Shown here: positions 1 to 11,193 of the stretch, piece by piece
Numbering within the stretch: the first letter of the stretch is position 1
Layout: every line of letters begins with the position of its first letter
From: Isoetes taiwanensis
Lineage: Eukaryota > Streptophyta > Lycopodiopsida > Isoetales > Isoetaceae
DNA length: 64,000 bases
Assembly (NCBI GenBank): GCA_021234155.1
Contig: JAJEKV010000056.1
Location: 5,702,932-5,766,931 of the forward strand
Direction: 5' to 3'
Made by a program: the position numbers and the translations under genes
Notes under the pieces: model-generated
What the model was told of the DNA's origin: nothing
The model's database searches: none
The model's input: only the letters and a program-made list of their open reading frames with translations

Positions 1-1897
1 AAGAGCTTTTCACTGGACCAGCAAGCACAAGTATTGCCAATGCCACATTTGGGCCTTGCAGAATTGGAATAAATATGTATTGGCATCTTGCAATCAAAAT
101 GCCATCCAGCCCTTCCTTTATGTTAGTGTTCTGTGCATCTGTCCCCCCCCCGTTCTTGAGGGAATTCACAAAATTCTGGAAGGTGTCCGGTCGAACAATA
201 ACAAACTTGTGTTTCCAATCAGATGGAAGACCGCTACAAAGGTACCTGCACACAAATCCAGAATACATATTAATACATAAGATGAGTGACTTAGGGAATG
301 AAATAACATAAATATGTTGAAATGCTAGCCTACCTCCCATAGACATCTACCATCTTAGAGGTCAAGTCCAGCTTCCAGCAGAACTCGTCAACATCACTTT
401 GAAAGATAGAGGGTGCATGCTTAGGAGGACAGTCCCTATAAGGAGTGAATGGAACCAACCTTTTCAGTCGGTTCACTAAACTGTACAAGGAAACAACAGC
501 ATTCGCAAAAGAATATATCTATTGTAATCAATTGTATATTACTCACCTTGTAAATTCATCACCTGCTTCAGCATCTTCTGTGGACTGCTGCACCTTATTT
601 GTTATCACATCAATATTTGCTTGTAGCCCCTCTTCCTCTTCCGGTTCCGACTCAGCAGGATCAGCTTCCTTCACGGCCTGTGGTCGTGTCCTATGTACAA
701 AAAAAAATGTGGTTAATTATCATAAATCTGAGATGTTTAACAAAATTAGTTCATCTTGGACATACCTCTTTCTTGGTGGTGGTGGCACTTTTTTGCCTGG
801 AGATTTTCTTTTCGGAGGACATTTTTTTGTTGCTGGAGATTCTGGGTTAAAATCTGGATCTGTGTCCATTGTATCTGTAACAGGTACAGAACTGGCACCT
901 GCAGATGATGTTGAGACAGAAGCTGAATCTTTCTTAGGAGCTTCTCCAATTACTAATTTAGCACTTGGTGATGAAAGTGTTTCTGTGGCAGCAGTCAGTG
1001 AAGGATCTGCACCTGCAACTGCTTTAGCTTTCTCAACTGCCATCCTCTCTATTTCCTCAACTTCACTTTGTCATGTTCGAGGAGGCACTGTTGCAGATGG
1101 TTCTATTACCGGCACTGTAAATGTCATTGGTGATCTGGAGCTGGAAGGTTTCGGGTCTACAGATTCGGTCTGCTTACGCTCAATAAAATCTGTAAAGAGA
1201 GTCGATGCAGATGGCTCAAGAACATCAGCCATTAAAGCTGCTTCTGGGATAGGAACAGCCTCATCTGCAAACAAACAAATGATCTAAATTTCAATAGACA
1301 TAAAAGAACATGAAAACAGAACTTAAACAATGAGAAATATCTGGTACATTCTGCTTCAACATGTACATTTCATGCACATAAAATGTACCAAATGTACGTA
1401 ACTACATTTAACTGTAGCCAAATGTACATGTACATGTGCCTCAATGTACATAGTTGTACCTCAATGCACCCAGATGCACCCAGATGTACCCAGATGTACA
1501 TCAGATGTACAACAGGTATCCAGTTAGGGAATGTAGATCTATGCCCAAAAAAAGCACATATATGTAAAAAATGCACATACTTATGAATCCATCTACAGAT
1601 GCACTCTAAAAATAAGTGCATGTACATCTATTTGCAGATGTAGACTCCATTAGATACATGTACAACTGATACATCTGCAGTCCAAGCTCAAAAATAAAAG
1701 CATCAATAAACAAGCAATACATAAACAAACAATCAATAAACAAGCAATAAACAAGCTTACAGATGTACACTAAAAGTTATACATGTACAAGGAATAGCAA
1801 TGCACTGAAAGCCATACATGTAGAACTATGCAGATTACAATAACAAATATGAATTAAGAGAAATATAAGTTTAAATTAGTTGAGAGCAATGCATACC
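1..1897 (-). CDS. 3' exons of an unidentified spliced gene, running off the left edge
   Basis: Reading the minus strand, five coding blocks can be chained: about 2190-1897, 1264-766, 690-547, 435-335 and 245 to the window edge. Donors are GTATGC, GTATGT, GTGAGT and GTAGGC. Acceptors end in TTTGCAG, TACATAG, CTTATAG and GTGCAG. Every split codon restores a sensible residue (G|AT, AG|G, AG|G, AG|G), so the structure is not an accident. The product is Ser/Pro/Glu-rich in the 1264-766 exon, with a basic KKCPPKRKSPGKK stretch (possible nuclear signal) and a PPPPRKR end. The 690-547 exon is acidic (EPEEEE). The last exons are mixed, with DEFCWKLDL and QYIFIPILQG. One in-frame TGA interrupts the 1264-766 exon near 1069 (after VPPRT) and fits a CGA to TGA change or a base error. 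I do not recognise the family. It may be a host gene or the spliced extra ORF of a retroelement. Confidence 0.55.
1320..1860. repeat. Degenerate ATGTACA-rich tract inside an intron
   Basis: Dozens of variants of AATGTACA, GATGTACCCA and ACATGTACA are spaced irregularly, densest at 1350-1530. An AAACAAGCAATA-type repeat follows at 1690-1760. The tract lies between the exon ending at 1897 and the exon starting at 1264 of the minus-strand gene, so it is intronic there. No coding potential is seen. Confidence 0.6.
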
Positions 1898-3105
1898 TTT
1901 CACAGCAGGGAAACCAAGCTGAATTCGAATGCCCTCATCCCAGATGCAACCTTTTATGCAATTACGTCTTTCATGGACCGAGATAACACAAGCGAAAGAG
2001 GAAATAAGCATCTCGCATGGAGCTAGCAGCAACAAACCGCTTTTGCCAAAGCCTTGGCCACAACAGTACATGAACTGAATGTGATGAACCGCTCTATAGA
2101 AGTATCTCCCTACGGTGGGGCCTCGGGTCTGAGAACAATAGGTCCTGCTCTCCCCATGAAATCCAAAATCAGGAATATCTTTGCTGAACCAATTCAATGC
2201 AATTAAGTTTTTCCTTTGCTTGTTCAATTGAGATTTCATGCCTTTCAATTTCTTTAGTTGCTTCTTGCAAACCAATTTCTAGCTTAGAATCGTCTTTGCT
2301 CTTTTCTCATGTCTACTCATAACCAAGTCTTCCAACTTGTACTTCAACACTCGAAGCTAACTTGATTTCCAAAGGGATCCCGGGATAATTTGTCAAATTC
2401 CAATTTTGTCTCATCTATTTTCTTTATAATCTGCTGCAGATCTTGAGATAGCATATCCTTTCTACCCTCAATCCGGCTGATGACCTTCAATGCATCCCTC
2501 CTTTTTTCTTCCGTTAGCTTCTACTTCATTCAATAGGTTAGTCTTCTCCTCCCAGACCCATGCTTAAGTAATCTTTATTGTGTCAACATCTGATCTAGAA
2601 TAACCCGGGGCTCTAATATTCTGCTGCAATGCGATGTCTGTTTGATATTTGAGGATTTACATTGTAGGGTCCTCTCAGTATTTCTGAAGTTTTGGCAAGA
2701 TCTTTGGCGGTCCTAGCCACGTCCATCCAATCAACAAGCCGTCCCTTCAAGTGAAGAGCAAATGCTCTGGCAAAATAGGTAGAAATATAATGGTTTGTAA
2801 CCTGTTTCTTGCCATAAACCAATTCATAATATTTAAAAAAATCATCTTTCTATGCGTTCTGGATTCTCCTTTCCTTGAATCCTCGTCTATTTTTTGGAGC
2901 TTCACCCCATACCTCGTTCATAACCATCTCTAGGTTGGGTATGTGGGCCTCTGCATGCTTATCACGGAGGTCTTTGGCTTGGATCACATCAGAACCCAAA
3001 CGTAAACTCCTTGGAGGTAAGATTCCACTGCCGGAAGCACTGGCTTCTTGCTTGGGCTGTGGTGATGAGCAAGCACTGATCTGGGGGCATTTTGGGGCCA
3101 TAGCT
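1898..3105 (-). pseudogene. Upstream coding remnant with coiled coil, likely the 5' part of the preceding gene
   Basis: A minus-strand reading starts at MAPKCPQISACSS near 3100. It runs through a basic, Ser-rich leader and then a helical segment (FKERRIQNA, one in-frame TAG at 2850, KDDFFKYYELVYGKKQ) and HLKGRLVDWMDVARTAKDLA, ending at a stop near 2613. Around 2490-2340 another frame gives a clear coiled coil (EEKRRDALKVISRIEGRKD...). At about 2300-2180 heptad-like sequence continues (LQEATKEIERHEISIEQAKE). The frames do not join without one or more shifts or introns. The order of helical domain then coiled coil resembles the extra ORFs of plant LTR elements, including the one at 52324-53511 in this window. 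I infer it belongs to the gene at 1-1897 because strand, spacing and final reading frame agree. The function is unknown. Confidence 0.4.
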
Positions 3106-3347
3106 AGATGAAGAATTCGTGATCGGAATTCAAGCAGAGAAGGCAGGGGCGGGATAGTGAACAAGAGGCAAACCAAGAAAGAATTTGGTAAAGAATTTCA
3201 AAATCCGAAAATTGTGCGGTTTCAGAGTGGTGGATAGCCATTAATCATGGCAGTTACTAGCGGGTCATGATGACAGTTATTCCAAAAATGTGCATTCGGT
3301 ACATATGTATATGTACAAAAAGGGCTATATTTATAGACACCCTTTCA

Positions 3348-4897
3348 TGCTCTTACCCTCCCCTAAAATATACAGTATAAGTACGTATATTTTACGGCCA
3401 CGTAACCATACAATTCTTCATCAATAGACTTGTATACAACCAATGTGGGGGAAATGACTAAATTATCTATAACTTAGCCAACCTAAGGTAAGAAGCCATT
3501 TCCACATGGCCTCACCTTATAGGCATACCGCCACATAGACGCACCTATGGGAGCCAAGTGGCATTCATGTAAACCCTAACATATAAAAGGCTAAACCCTA
3601 AACCCTAGCCACTTTTGGCTCCACCCAACCTCAGACCCACCAGTTCACGTCCGACTCGAAGACCGTCTTCGACAGCCTGGGTTGCAGCAGCAGAGGAGGA
3701 TCATCTTCTCCAACCACTTGCAAGAGATGGAGAACCAGAGAATTAGCGGTAGCGCATCAGGGGCAGGTGTTTCGAATAAATTCCAGTATTGCAGTAGAGC
3801 CAGAACCTATTGTTCTAAACATGAACCCTAACTATAAGTTAGATGTACGTGATTAGGATTAGTTGTTATTCTCTTTTATTATTAAGATTATGTTGATATG
3901 ATGTTGGTTGCTCTCATATTTGCACCTCTTGTGTATTGGAAAGAGGGGTAGAGACCTAGTAGCCACTAGTAGATGATGCTCCTAGTTTAGACCCACTAGT
4001 TCCTATTATTATGCGGCCTGTGCATAGAGCCCACCTGGCTACGGAGTCTATGGAGTGACTGCACACCACATAATGGGGTCAATGGCAAAGTGGAGGGAGG
4101 TCCTTGCTGAGCGCGGCTACTGGGGACCCATAGCAGGCTAGGCTCATAGTCGGTCACTTCGTGTGGGCCGGGTATAGGTCCGACACTTCCTGGGTCAATG
4201 GTGTCGCCCTGACTCTCAAAAGTTGCAAGTGTTGGCTTGGCTCTTGTTTTGGGTAGTTCAGTCGGGTATAGACGTGTGTCACCACGATCCTCTAGCTGCC
4301 CATGGAGCCACTGCACTCTGGAAGGGGGAGATGCAACCCTTCCTATCTCATCGGACCGGGGAGATGCAACCCGAAGTAGTCTCGATGGGTGATACCATGG
4401 GATTACGTCTCTGGCAGGTTATAGTCACGTCAGAGCCTGATTTAGCCTATCTGCAAAGTATGCACAGGAGGGGCGGATGGAGTGGTCAACCCTAGCCATT
4501 GTCTATTGCCAGCCCAAGTCATTGCCATAACTCGGTCTGTTCTATCTGGAGGCCCCCAGCTATCAATCGACTCCCCCTTGAGTCTGAGCCCTGGGTAGAA
4601 GCCTCTATTTGATGTATTTGATGCATTATTGTATAGTTGTATTTGATGACATGGACGGATGGATTATCACTACCCTTTGAGGTAGTTTATTGTTGGTATG
4701 TTATTGCTAGTGCTTATGTTTATATATTTTGCTTCCGTTGCCTAGAGGACGGGACGGAATGACACCTCTATGTTCTCTACTCGATAGTCTGGTCCCCAGA
4801 TGCGAGTTAGACAGAGGGCCCATATGACGGGTGGCCGTTGGATGGGGAAGGTCCTTCGATGTATATGGCTGCCGTATATAGCGCAAGGAGCGTCACA
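3348..4897 (+). mobile_element. LTR copy A, apparently solo
   Basis: This 1.55-kb segment is a diverged copy of the LTR at 4923-6461. The shared sequence begins at CCCCTAAAATATA and ends at a CGTCACA terminus. A TATAAAAG box at 3582-3589 precedes a telobox-like AAACCCTAAACCCTA. The matching position in copy B also has CCCTAACCCTAA. No primer-binding site follows its right end and no polypurine tract precedes it, so it looks like a solo or orphan LTR. The exact left boundary is uncertain by about 10 bases. Confidence 0.6.
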
Positions 4898-4922
4898 TAA
4901 ATAAAATAAAACAAAAGCATTA

Positions 4923-6461
4923 TGTGACGTTCCCCTAAAATATATGGTATAAATACATATATTTTACGACCACGTCACCATACAAGCCTACTATACAATA
5001 GCCTTACATACCATCAAGTGTGCTTGGGGGTACATGGCCAAGTTATATTACATAACTTGCCAAATCTTAGGATGGAACCATTTCCACATGGCCCCATCCT
5101 ATTGGGCAACCCGCCATACGGACGCACCCTAGTGGAGCCATGTGGCATGGCATGGCAACCCAACCTATTTATGACCTAACCCTAACCCTAAGCCACTTTT
5201 GGCTCCTACCACCTTGGAACCCTATTTTGCTCGAAACTCCATTTTGAGAACTGTTTGTTGCAGCATAGCATGGATTAGTAGCCCCAAGACCGTGATTACG
5301 TTAGAAGGACTGGGAGCTACCCCGAATCGCTTGCAAGCCATGGAAACCCCTGAAGCAGGTGGAAGTTCCGCCGGAGCAGGTATTTGGAAGTTCCTCTAAA
5401 GCAGGTATCTTGCACCCTAATCGATTAGGGTGATGTTATTCTCATTATTTATCATATTATGTGGATATATGATGTTGATCATGTTTGCACCCCTTGTGTT
5501 GGGGGATGGGGGGTAGAGACCTAGTAGTCTTGTTTAGATGATGCTTCTAGTTTAAACCATTTAGTTCCTATTATATTGAGGCCTGTGCATAGAACCCACC
5601 AGGTAATGGAGGCTATAGGGTGGCTGAGCACCACACAACGAGGTCAGTGGTAAGTTAGAGGGAGTCTTTGCTGAGCGGGGCTACTGGGGATTTGGAGCAA
5701 GCTAGGCTTATAGCCGGTCACTTCATATGGGCCAGTTATGTGTCCGACACTCCCTGGGTTGATGGTGTCGCCCTGGCCCTCAAGAGTTGCAGGTGTTGGC
5801 CTGGCTATTGTTTTGGAGAGTTCAGTCAGGTAAGGAGGTGTGTCGCCACGATCCTCTAGCAGCATATCGAGCCATTATCTTCTGGGAAGGGGAGATGCAA
5901 CCATTCCTACCTCATTGAACCGGGAGATGCAACCCGGAGTAGCCTCATTGTGTGATACCAAGAGGTTACGTCTTTGGCAGGCTACAGTCACGACAGAGCC
6001 TGATTTAGTCCCATCTACAAAGTATGTACAAGATGGACAGATGGAGTGGTCAACCCTAGCCATTGTCTATAGCCAGCCCCGCCATTGTTATATCTTGATC
6101 TGCTCTATCTTGAGACTCAGCCGTCAATCTACTTTCCCTTACGAGTCTGAGCTTGGGTAGGAGCTTATGTATTTTACGATATGTTGATATCTATGATGGA
6201 TCTTTGGATGGATAGATGTGCTACCCTTCGTAGTAGTTGATTATGTTGTGTTGTTTTGCCCGTACTGATGTTCTAGTATTCTTCTGCTGTTATAGGCGCC
6301 CATAGGAGATGGGCACGCAAGACACCGCCGTGTCTCCCTACCCACATCCTGGCCATCCCAAGAATGGGGCAGACATCGGGCCCATGTAGCAGAAGATGCT
6401 GGATGATGAATTTCCCGTAGAGTATACGGTAAGACATCATATATTAGCAGGGTGCGCCACA
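4923..6461 (+). mobile_element. LTR copy B (1539 bp), upstream LTR of an element with a tRNA-iMet PBS
   Basis: It starts TGTGACG and ends GCGCCACA, so the TGTG/CACA termini are inverted as in LTRs. It is directly followed, after one base, by a perfect initiator tRNA-Met primer-binding site, which sets its orientation as the 5' LTR. Copy A lies 25 bp to its left in the same orientation. No matching 3' LTR was found downstream in the window, so the element is truncated or its other end has been removed. Confidence 0.7.
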
Positions 6462-6462
6462 A

Positions 6463-6474
6463 TGGTATCAGAGC
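6463..6474 (+). other. Primer-binding site, initiator tRNA-Met type
   Basis: TGGTATCAGAGC is the classic plant retroelement PBS complementary to the 3' end of tRNA-iMet. It sits one base after the CACA end of the LTR. Confidence 0.85.
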
Positions 6475-7043
6475 AATGTTCGTGGTTGACTAAGAGCTAG
6501 CACTGGCCATAACCCTGATCAAGTAGAATTCGCTGGCCTAGTAGAGTATGGAATGGGAATTCCAATGTCGAACCTCGAAAGTGGGAGAATTTTTTTTTCC
6601 CAAGTAGTAAGGTCATAGAATTCGGCTAAGTTTTAAATTGGGAAAACAATAATCCAAATCCAAGACCCAGGTGAAAAATGATGAAAATTCATATTAAAAC
6701 CCCAACTTTAAAAATTTAAAGAAAAGTAATTATATAAGGGAATCATTAATAAGGGTGGCTAGTTAATAGGAGTAATAATGGCAATGGAATATTCCCTGGC
6801 ATGTGAGAGCATCGTCCCTTTTTAAACACCATTTTAGCCCCTTTTCCTCTAATTTTGCCCTTAAGGTGATCTCCAACTCAAGTTAATCAGTTTCCTTGAC
6901 CGTAAGCTATGATATGCACCAAATGCACCAGAGAAAAGTTAGGAGCCCTAGGAAGAGGCCCAACATGGCGGAGCTAGCCACGGGAGTGGCAAGAAGATCC
7001 CCAAGCACTTGAGGTTGAAGCATGGCGAGGCGAAGAGCCTAGC
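6475..7043 (+). other. Untranslated leader of the LTR element
   Basis: No ORF is visible. It is AT-rich with short A/T runs. It lies between the PBS and the first large ORF, which is where an LTR element carries its packaging leader. Confidence 0.4.
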
Positions 7044-7982
7044 ATGCCAGACTCCTCCAACGAGACATACCACACCACAGATGAGCGAGTCCCAAGCAGC
7101 TCGTCCGAAGCGTCTCAGCAGATGGACGAGACCATCGCTGGGGGACACTCTCTGAGAGTGAGGAGAGACAGCAGTAGCAACAGCAGCAGACGGAGGATCC
7201 TTCGAGGAAGGGAAAGGGGAAGGGGAAGGAGAGGATGGCAGAATGGGATGAAGAAAGGGAGGAGAGAGAAAGAAAGGAGAGGCAATAGGAGAGGAGGACG
7301 AAGTGCAGGGAGGATAGACTGCGGGGGACCGTCCATATTGAAGAGGCTCATCTGCACTGCTCGTCTGACAACAGCTGACGAGGAGGAGGAGGTCGAGGAA
7401 GAGGTGGAAGAAGAGGAGATGGAAGGAGGAGTGGGGGAGATCTCAGACCCCAACACGAGACCGCCTTCTTCGAAGTTGCCCAAGATATCGAAGGTGATCA
7501 AGAAGCAGAAGGTGGGGGAGAGACCTTTCAAGCTCAAGCACGATCTTGAGTTTGAAAGAAAGAAGGCGGCCTTTAAGGTCTACTTCAGAAGACGGTCGAG
7601 ATACAACGACTGGTAAGTTCGTGATAGGCCAAAGAATCAACCCAAGCCCCATCCTCCAAGACTTAGGAAACCAAAGAGGGTCCACCACGGACCCAACTCG
7701 AAGCACGCAAGGATCTTCTTGGAGATCAGGCATTTTCAGCAATGCACTAACCTCTTGATCCAGAAGGCGCCTTTCGAACGGCTGCTCCAAGAAATCATGC
7801 AAGAATTTAAGACGGACTACCACATCACACCCTTGAAGGTTCGGTCCTTGTAGGAGGCAGTCGAAGCAGAGGTGGTGCGATTCTTCGAGGAGGGCAACCT
7901 ATGTGCAATACACGCCAAAAAAGTTGCGGTGATGCCCAAGGATTTGCATCTAGCATGTCGGAGCAAAAAGGATAAGATTTAA
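7044..7982 (+). pseudogene. Histone H3-fold protein with long charged tail, in gag position of an LTR element
   Basis: One reading frame runs 313 codons from ATG 7044 to TAA 7980-7982, with two internal stops (TAA 7614-7616, TAG 7851-7853). Residues 1-190 are a charged tail: Ser/Arg-rich, then RGRERGRGRRG, then a Glu block (EEEEVEEEVEEEE) and a Lys-rich part. After the first stop the frame gives a histone fold: [14 protein letters not shown] (compare the H3 alphaN region LREIRKYQKSTELLI), [15 protein letters not shown] (alpha1), [25 protein letters not shown] (alpha2, with the H3 hallmark NLCAIHAK), and [12 protein letters not shown] (alpha3). Loop 1 has the canonical H3 length, unlike typical CENH3. 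The TAG replaces the Gln codon of LQEA, as a C-to-T change would. GTAAGT overlapping the first stop could be a splice donor. That it is a TE-borne H3 is inference from the PBS about 570 bp upstream. Confidence 0.7.
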
Positions 7983-8629
7983 AGACTTTTTATATAATTT
8001 TTTTGACTCTAAATTATTAAAATCCTTTGATTAATGTAATAAGTTGAAAATTTCTTTCAAAAACGTAAAAAATTAGGTAAAAAAAGTGACCTGTGTCACT
8101 CCACGCAAAATACCTTTTCGAAAGTCTCGGTTTCGCATGGAGTAACCTGATTTGCCCAATTTTGTACTTAAAGGTGTCAGATTAAGGTAAAATAAGTTGG
8201 TAGATAGGTTAGAATCGAGTCAACTTTGCAGTCTACCACTTCAAATCACTCAAAAAAGTCAAGTTTTGACCAAAATAGGCCCACCCAAATCACTCCGCGC
8301 CAAATGCCTTTCCGAGAGTCTCAGATCTAGTTTAACCATGTTTGGCTCAAAATTGTCCAAACATCGTCCAACAAACTGCTCTAATTTATTTCTTACTTTG
8401 TTTTAGCTAGATTACCACTCCAAATCAGTTAGATTGGCCCACTATAGCTCCCAGAATAGATTTTTTTGAGCAGGCAGTTTCGACACGAAAATCTAGGCAA
8501 CCCTAGTCTATATAAGGGGATCCCATTTGATTGTTTTTCCTTACCAAGTTTGCTCTTACCCTGCTTAGGTAATTTTTCAATCCCTCTGACATCTTCCCAA
8601 ATCATTTTCTACCCGAGTCTCTGTTCAGT
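7983..8629. other. AT-rich spacer without recognisable gene
   Basis: It contains two loosely repeated stretches around CACTCCACGCAAAATACC (8097) and CACTCCGCGCCAAATGCC (8290) followed by CTTTTCGAAAGTCTC-like sequence, which look like a degenerate 190-bp duplication. Nothing else is seen. Confidence 0.35.
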
Positions 8630-9227
8630 GGCACCTACCAACTTCATCAAATGGTACAACAACACCAACCACATTAGCAAGGTGCCGATCGGGGATGCAT
8701 TCCAAGGGTTTAATCACCTCCTCGACCTTCACGCAACTCTGACGAGGACAGCCTACTATATTGACATCATATGTCAATACGACCAGCAGATCCTATCTTG
8801 GGAAGTTAGCCTTCTGCCAAGGGGAGGGAAATGGGTTTCCTTAAAGTCATTTAGCCAAGTCTTGGGTGAGGGTGCAGGAATCAATAGCCATATTTGGGAT
8901 CAGACAAGGAACATGCTAGATTACATGAGCTGCAAAGCCCACATGCATAGATACATTTCATCACATGCAGCTTTGGCTATATTTATGCACTTGAAGGCCA
9001 TCAACAAAGTGGGAAAACCTTCCATACAGCCTTTGGATCTACCCTTGAACACAAGAGGGAATCAGTGCTTCATCCAAGAGCTCGAATCCACTGAATACGT
9101 CTACCAGGGCACATCCTCAGGAGCGCCTCAGTTTGAGAAAGACTATGAAGAAGTGGAGGACCAAGTGGAGGAGGAGAGCAGGCTAGCAGAAAGAATGAGA
9201 AGGCAGCTCCAGAGGCACGATGAATGA
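8630..9227 (+). CDS. Unclassified plant-transposon-type ORF
   Basis: The open frame extends back to ATG 8466, but protein-like composition begins near FYPSLCSVAP (about 8610). It is rich in aromatic and His residues: WYNNTNHISKVPIGDAFQGF, ICQYDQQILSWEV, HMHRYISSHAALAIFMHLKA. It ends in an acidic/basic coiled segment (FEKDYEEVEDQVEEESRLAE) before TGA 9227. The length is about 200-250 aa. The style matches the lineage-specific non-gag, non-pol ORFs of plant LTR elements rather than a host enzyme. It lies downstream of the H3-like ORF on the same strand within the same putative element. No catalytic motif is seen and I do not assign a function. Confidence 0.4.
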
Positions 9228-11100
9228 GAAGAGCCATAGAACCACCAATAGTCATTATTACCTTGTCCTCAGTAGTTATCGAAGGGGAGGAGTACCTCTT
9301 CGTGAACGACATCCACCACCTACCATACTGCTCGGAAGAAGGGCTTTGAATCGATAAGCTCTTAGGGTTGATTGTAAAAGGTCAGCAGAGAGACCTCATT
9401 GATCTATCAGCAGCACCAACCAATCATCCAAGAAGAGGAATTCCAAGCAATCTAGAGCACCCTATACAAGCCGAGAAGAGACCCAAGCACAAGTCGACCC
9501 GTCTGATCAAGTAGCGTAAGGGGGAGGACCCATGTCAACATGGAGAGTGCAGGCACCATGTTGAGAGATCATGACGAAACAGGGAGGAAAGGCGCAGGGG
9601 TGGACAAAGCTAAACCTCAAAGGAGGAAGGCCCTTCGTTACTACCTTCTGGTTCTAAGCCAAAGATAGATGATAATATTTTATTAGAGGAGAGGAAGCGG
9701 TGTCACTCCTGATTGCACTCACGGGGTTCATCCAGCACGCCAAGATGAGAGAAAATATAGATCACGTCATCCTCTTTAAAAGATCAGTCACTACAGGGGA
9801 TCGTCGTTGTTCAACGACGTCGAGGCATCGTTAAACGACATGTCGATTGTGGGGCATAAGCATGCTACATCCTATCAAAAAAAGTACCATTTAGGAACCA
9901 TAAAACTACCTAAAAAAGTACCCAAGACTGGGTACTGGATACATTTATAATATCTCAATAACTACAAATGTTAAATTGAATGCATCTATTTTGGCCTCCA
10001 ATAGTATTACAATAGTATTATCTCTATCTTAACCTTGAACATTGATATGCTTTTGACATTTTATATTGAACTTTTGAATTAGTTTTGACCAAAAGAACAA
10101 GAAAATAGTACCCAATCCAAAAGTACCTAGTGCAGGTACTTTGGAAGGTTCCAAAAATGGCAGGGTGTAGTATGCATATGCCCTGTGACAAGTATTTCAA
10201 TCTCACAACGTCGTTGAACGATGTCACGACGTCGTTAAACTACGTCGCAATAAGGACGTTATTAACGACGTTGACACGTCGTTCAATGATGCCTTAATGT
10301 CGTTGAACAATGACGATCCCCTGTAGTGAGTGGCGGCAACGGAACCCCAGCTTCCACCCCCCTCCCCCCAGATGGCACGAGCACGAGGGTGGGTCATCAT
10401 GCAACAGTCTACTCAACATCGGCAAGGGCCTTCGGCTCAAAGATGTCAAGAAATTCTTCAAGTCCAAGAGGAGTTCTCCAGATTAAACATTTATCTTGCT
10501 ATGTGTTAATTAAATATTTGGCTTCATATTAATATTTAAAGTTTCCAAATTGTATGTTCATAATATGTCAATTTCATTGTAACCTTGTAAATTGAGTTTT
10601 AACTTGATTTCTTTTATGGGTGAAATGAATCAATATAGAAGTGCCATAACAACATATAACTTTAAATGACAAGTATATGTGACAAATCATTGTAGCTAGA
10701 AACCTCGGCTCTGCCTCACAAGGTCAAGGATGACAACACAATTGGCAGCCTAGGAACCTCTTTGGCTGGGAACATGATGAGGAAGACAACATCGGAACCA
10801 TTAACAGGAGGCTGGTAGAAATGCATAACCAGATGGAACAGTTAGTCAAACGGGCTACCCCACTCATGCGAGCCCAAGGGTGTGGACTTATGCCATCTCC
10901 ACCACCACCTCCCCAGGAGGCAGAGTAGGGAGACTAGCTGGAACAGGAAGTAGCACCAGGGGTACATACGGACAGGAAAAGGAAGAGGACAGATAGGAGG
11001 AGCCCTAGCCCATCGAGCACCAGCCCAGGTGATAGCACAGACAGTGGATCACACAGTAGTTCTGAGATTGACTTTTAGGAGACATAGACTATAGGAAAAT
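9228..11100 (+). pseudogene. Decayed coding remnants continuing the same element, interrupted by a MITE
   Basis: Short open stretches resume on the plus strand. Before the MITE the frame reads SLLIALTGFIQHAKMREN, up to 9788. If the 540-bp MITE and one target copy are removed, it continues without a break into FKRSVAATEPQLPPPSPQMA and a Gln-rich stretch to about 10480. At 10740-11075 a further fragment gives an acidic/Pro-rich sequence (PPPPPPQEAE-like) and RKRKRTDRRSPSPSS-like basic and Ser-rich residues with a stop. There are stops and frame changes throughout. I do not recognise the protein. Its continuity across the MITE shows the MITE arrived later. Confidence 0.4.
9789..10328. mobile_element. 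CACTA-type MITE, 540 bp
   Basis: The termini CACTACAGGGGATCGTC and GACGATCCCCTGTAGTG are inverted repeats with the CACTA signature. The 3-bp target duplication is AGT (9786-9788 and 10329-10331). Subterminal DNA is packed with GTCGTTGAACGAC and CGTCGTTAAACGA motifs in both orientations, typical of transposase-binding arrays. The centre is AT-rich and noncoding. It splits an open coding remnant. Confidence 0.9.
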
Positions 11101-11193
11101 ATGACATGGCGTCCACAATCAGTTAACAAAATGTCCGCCACCAAAAAGCACTTTGCATGAAAGTAGGTCATGACTATAAGTAGTCATATGAGC

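Noticed and set aside
445-1287. Plus-strand ORF of 280 aa at the left end
   Set aside because: It overlaps the minus-strand exons, which have canonical splice sites in phase; the plus frame is a Ser/Thr/Ala-rich shadow of the complementary coding strand and runs through their introns.
1320-1860. Possible CRISPR-like array of ATGTACA repeats
   Set aside because: Plant nuclear context, irregular spacing and imperfect units; it is intronic low-complexity DNA.
3590-3615. Telomere-like CCCTAAACCCTA stretches as an interstitial telomere
   Set aside because: Only two or three units, at the same place in both LTR copies just after a TATA box; they fit telobox promoter elements.
7115-7537. Minus-strand ORF of 140 aa, Ser/Leu-rich
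   Set aside because: Shadow of the Glu/Arg-rich plus-strand tail of the H3-like protein; Ser, Leu and Pro runs are the complement of GAG/GAA codons.
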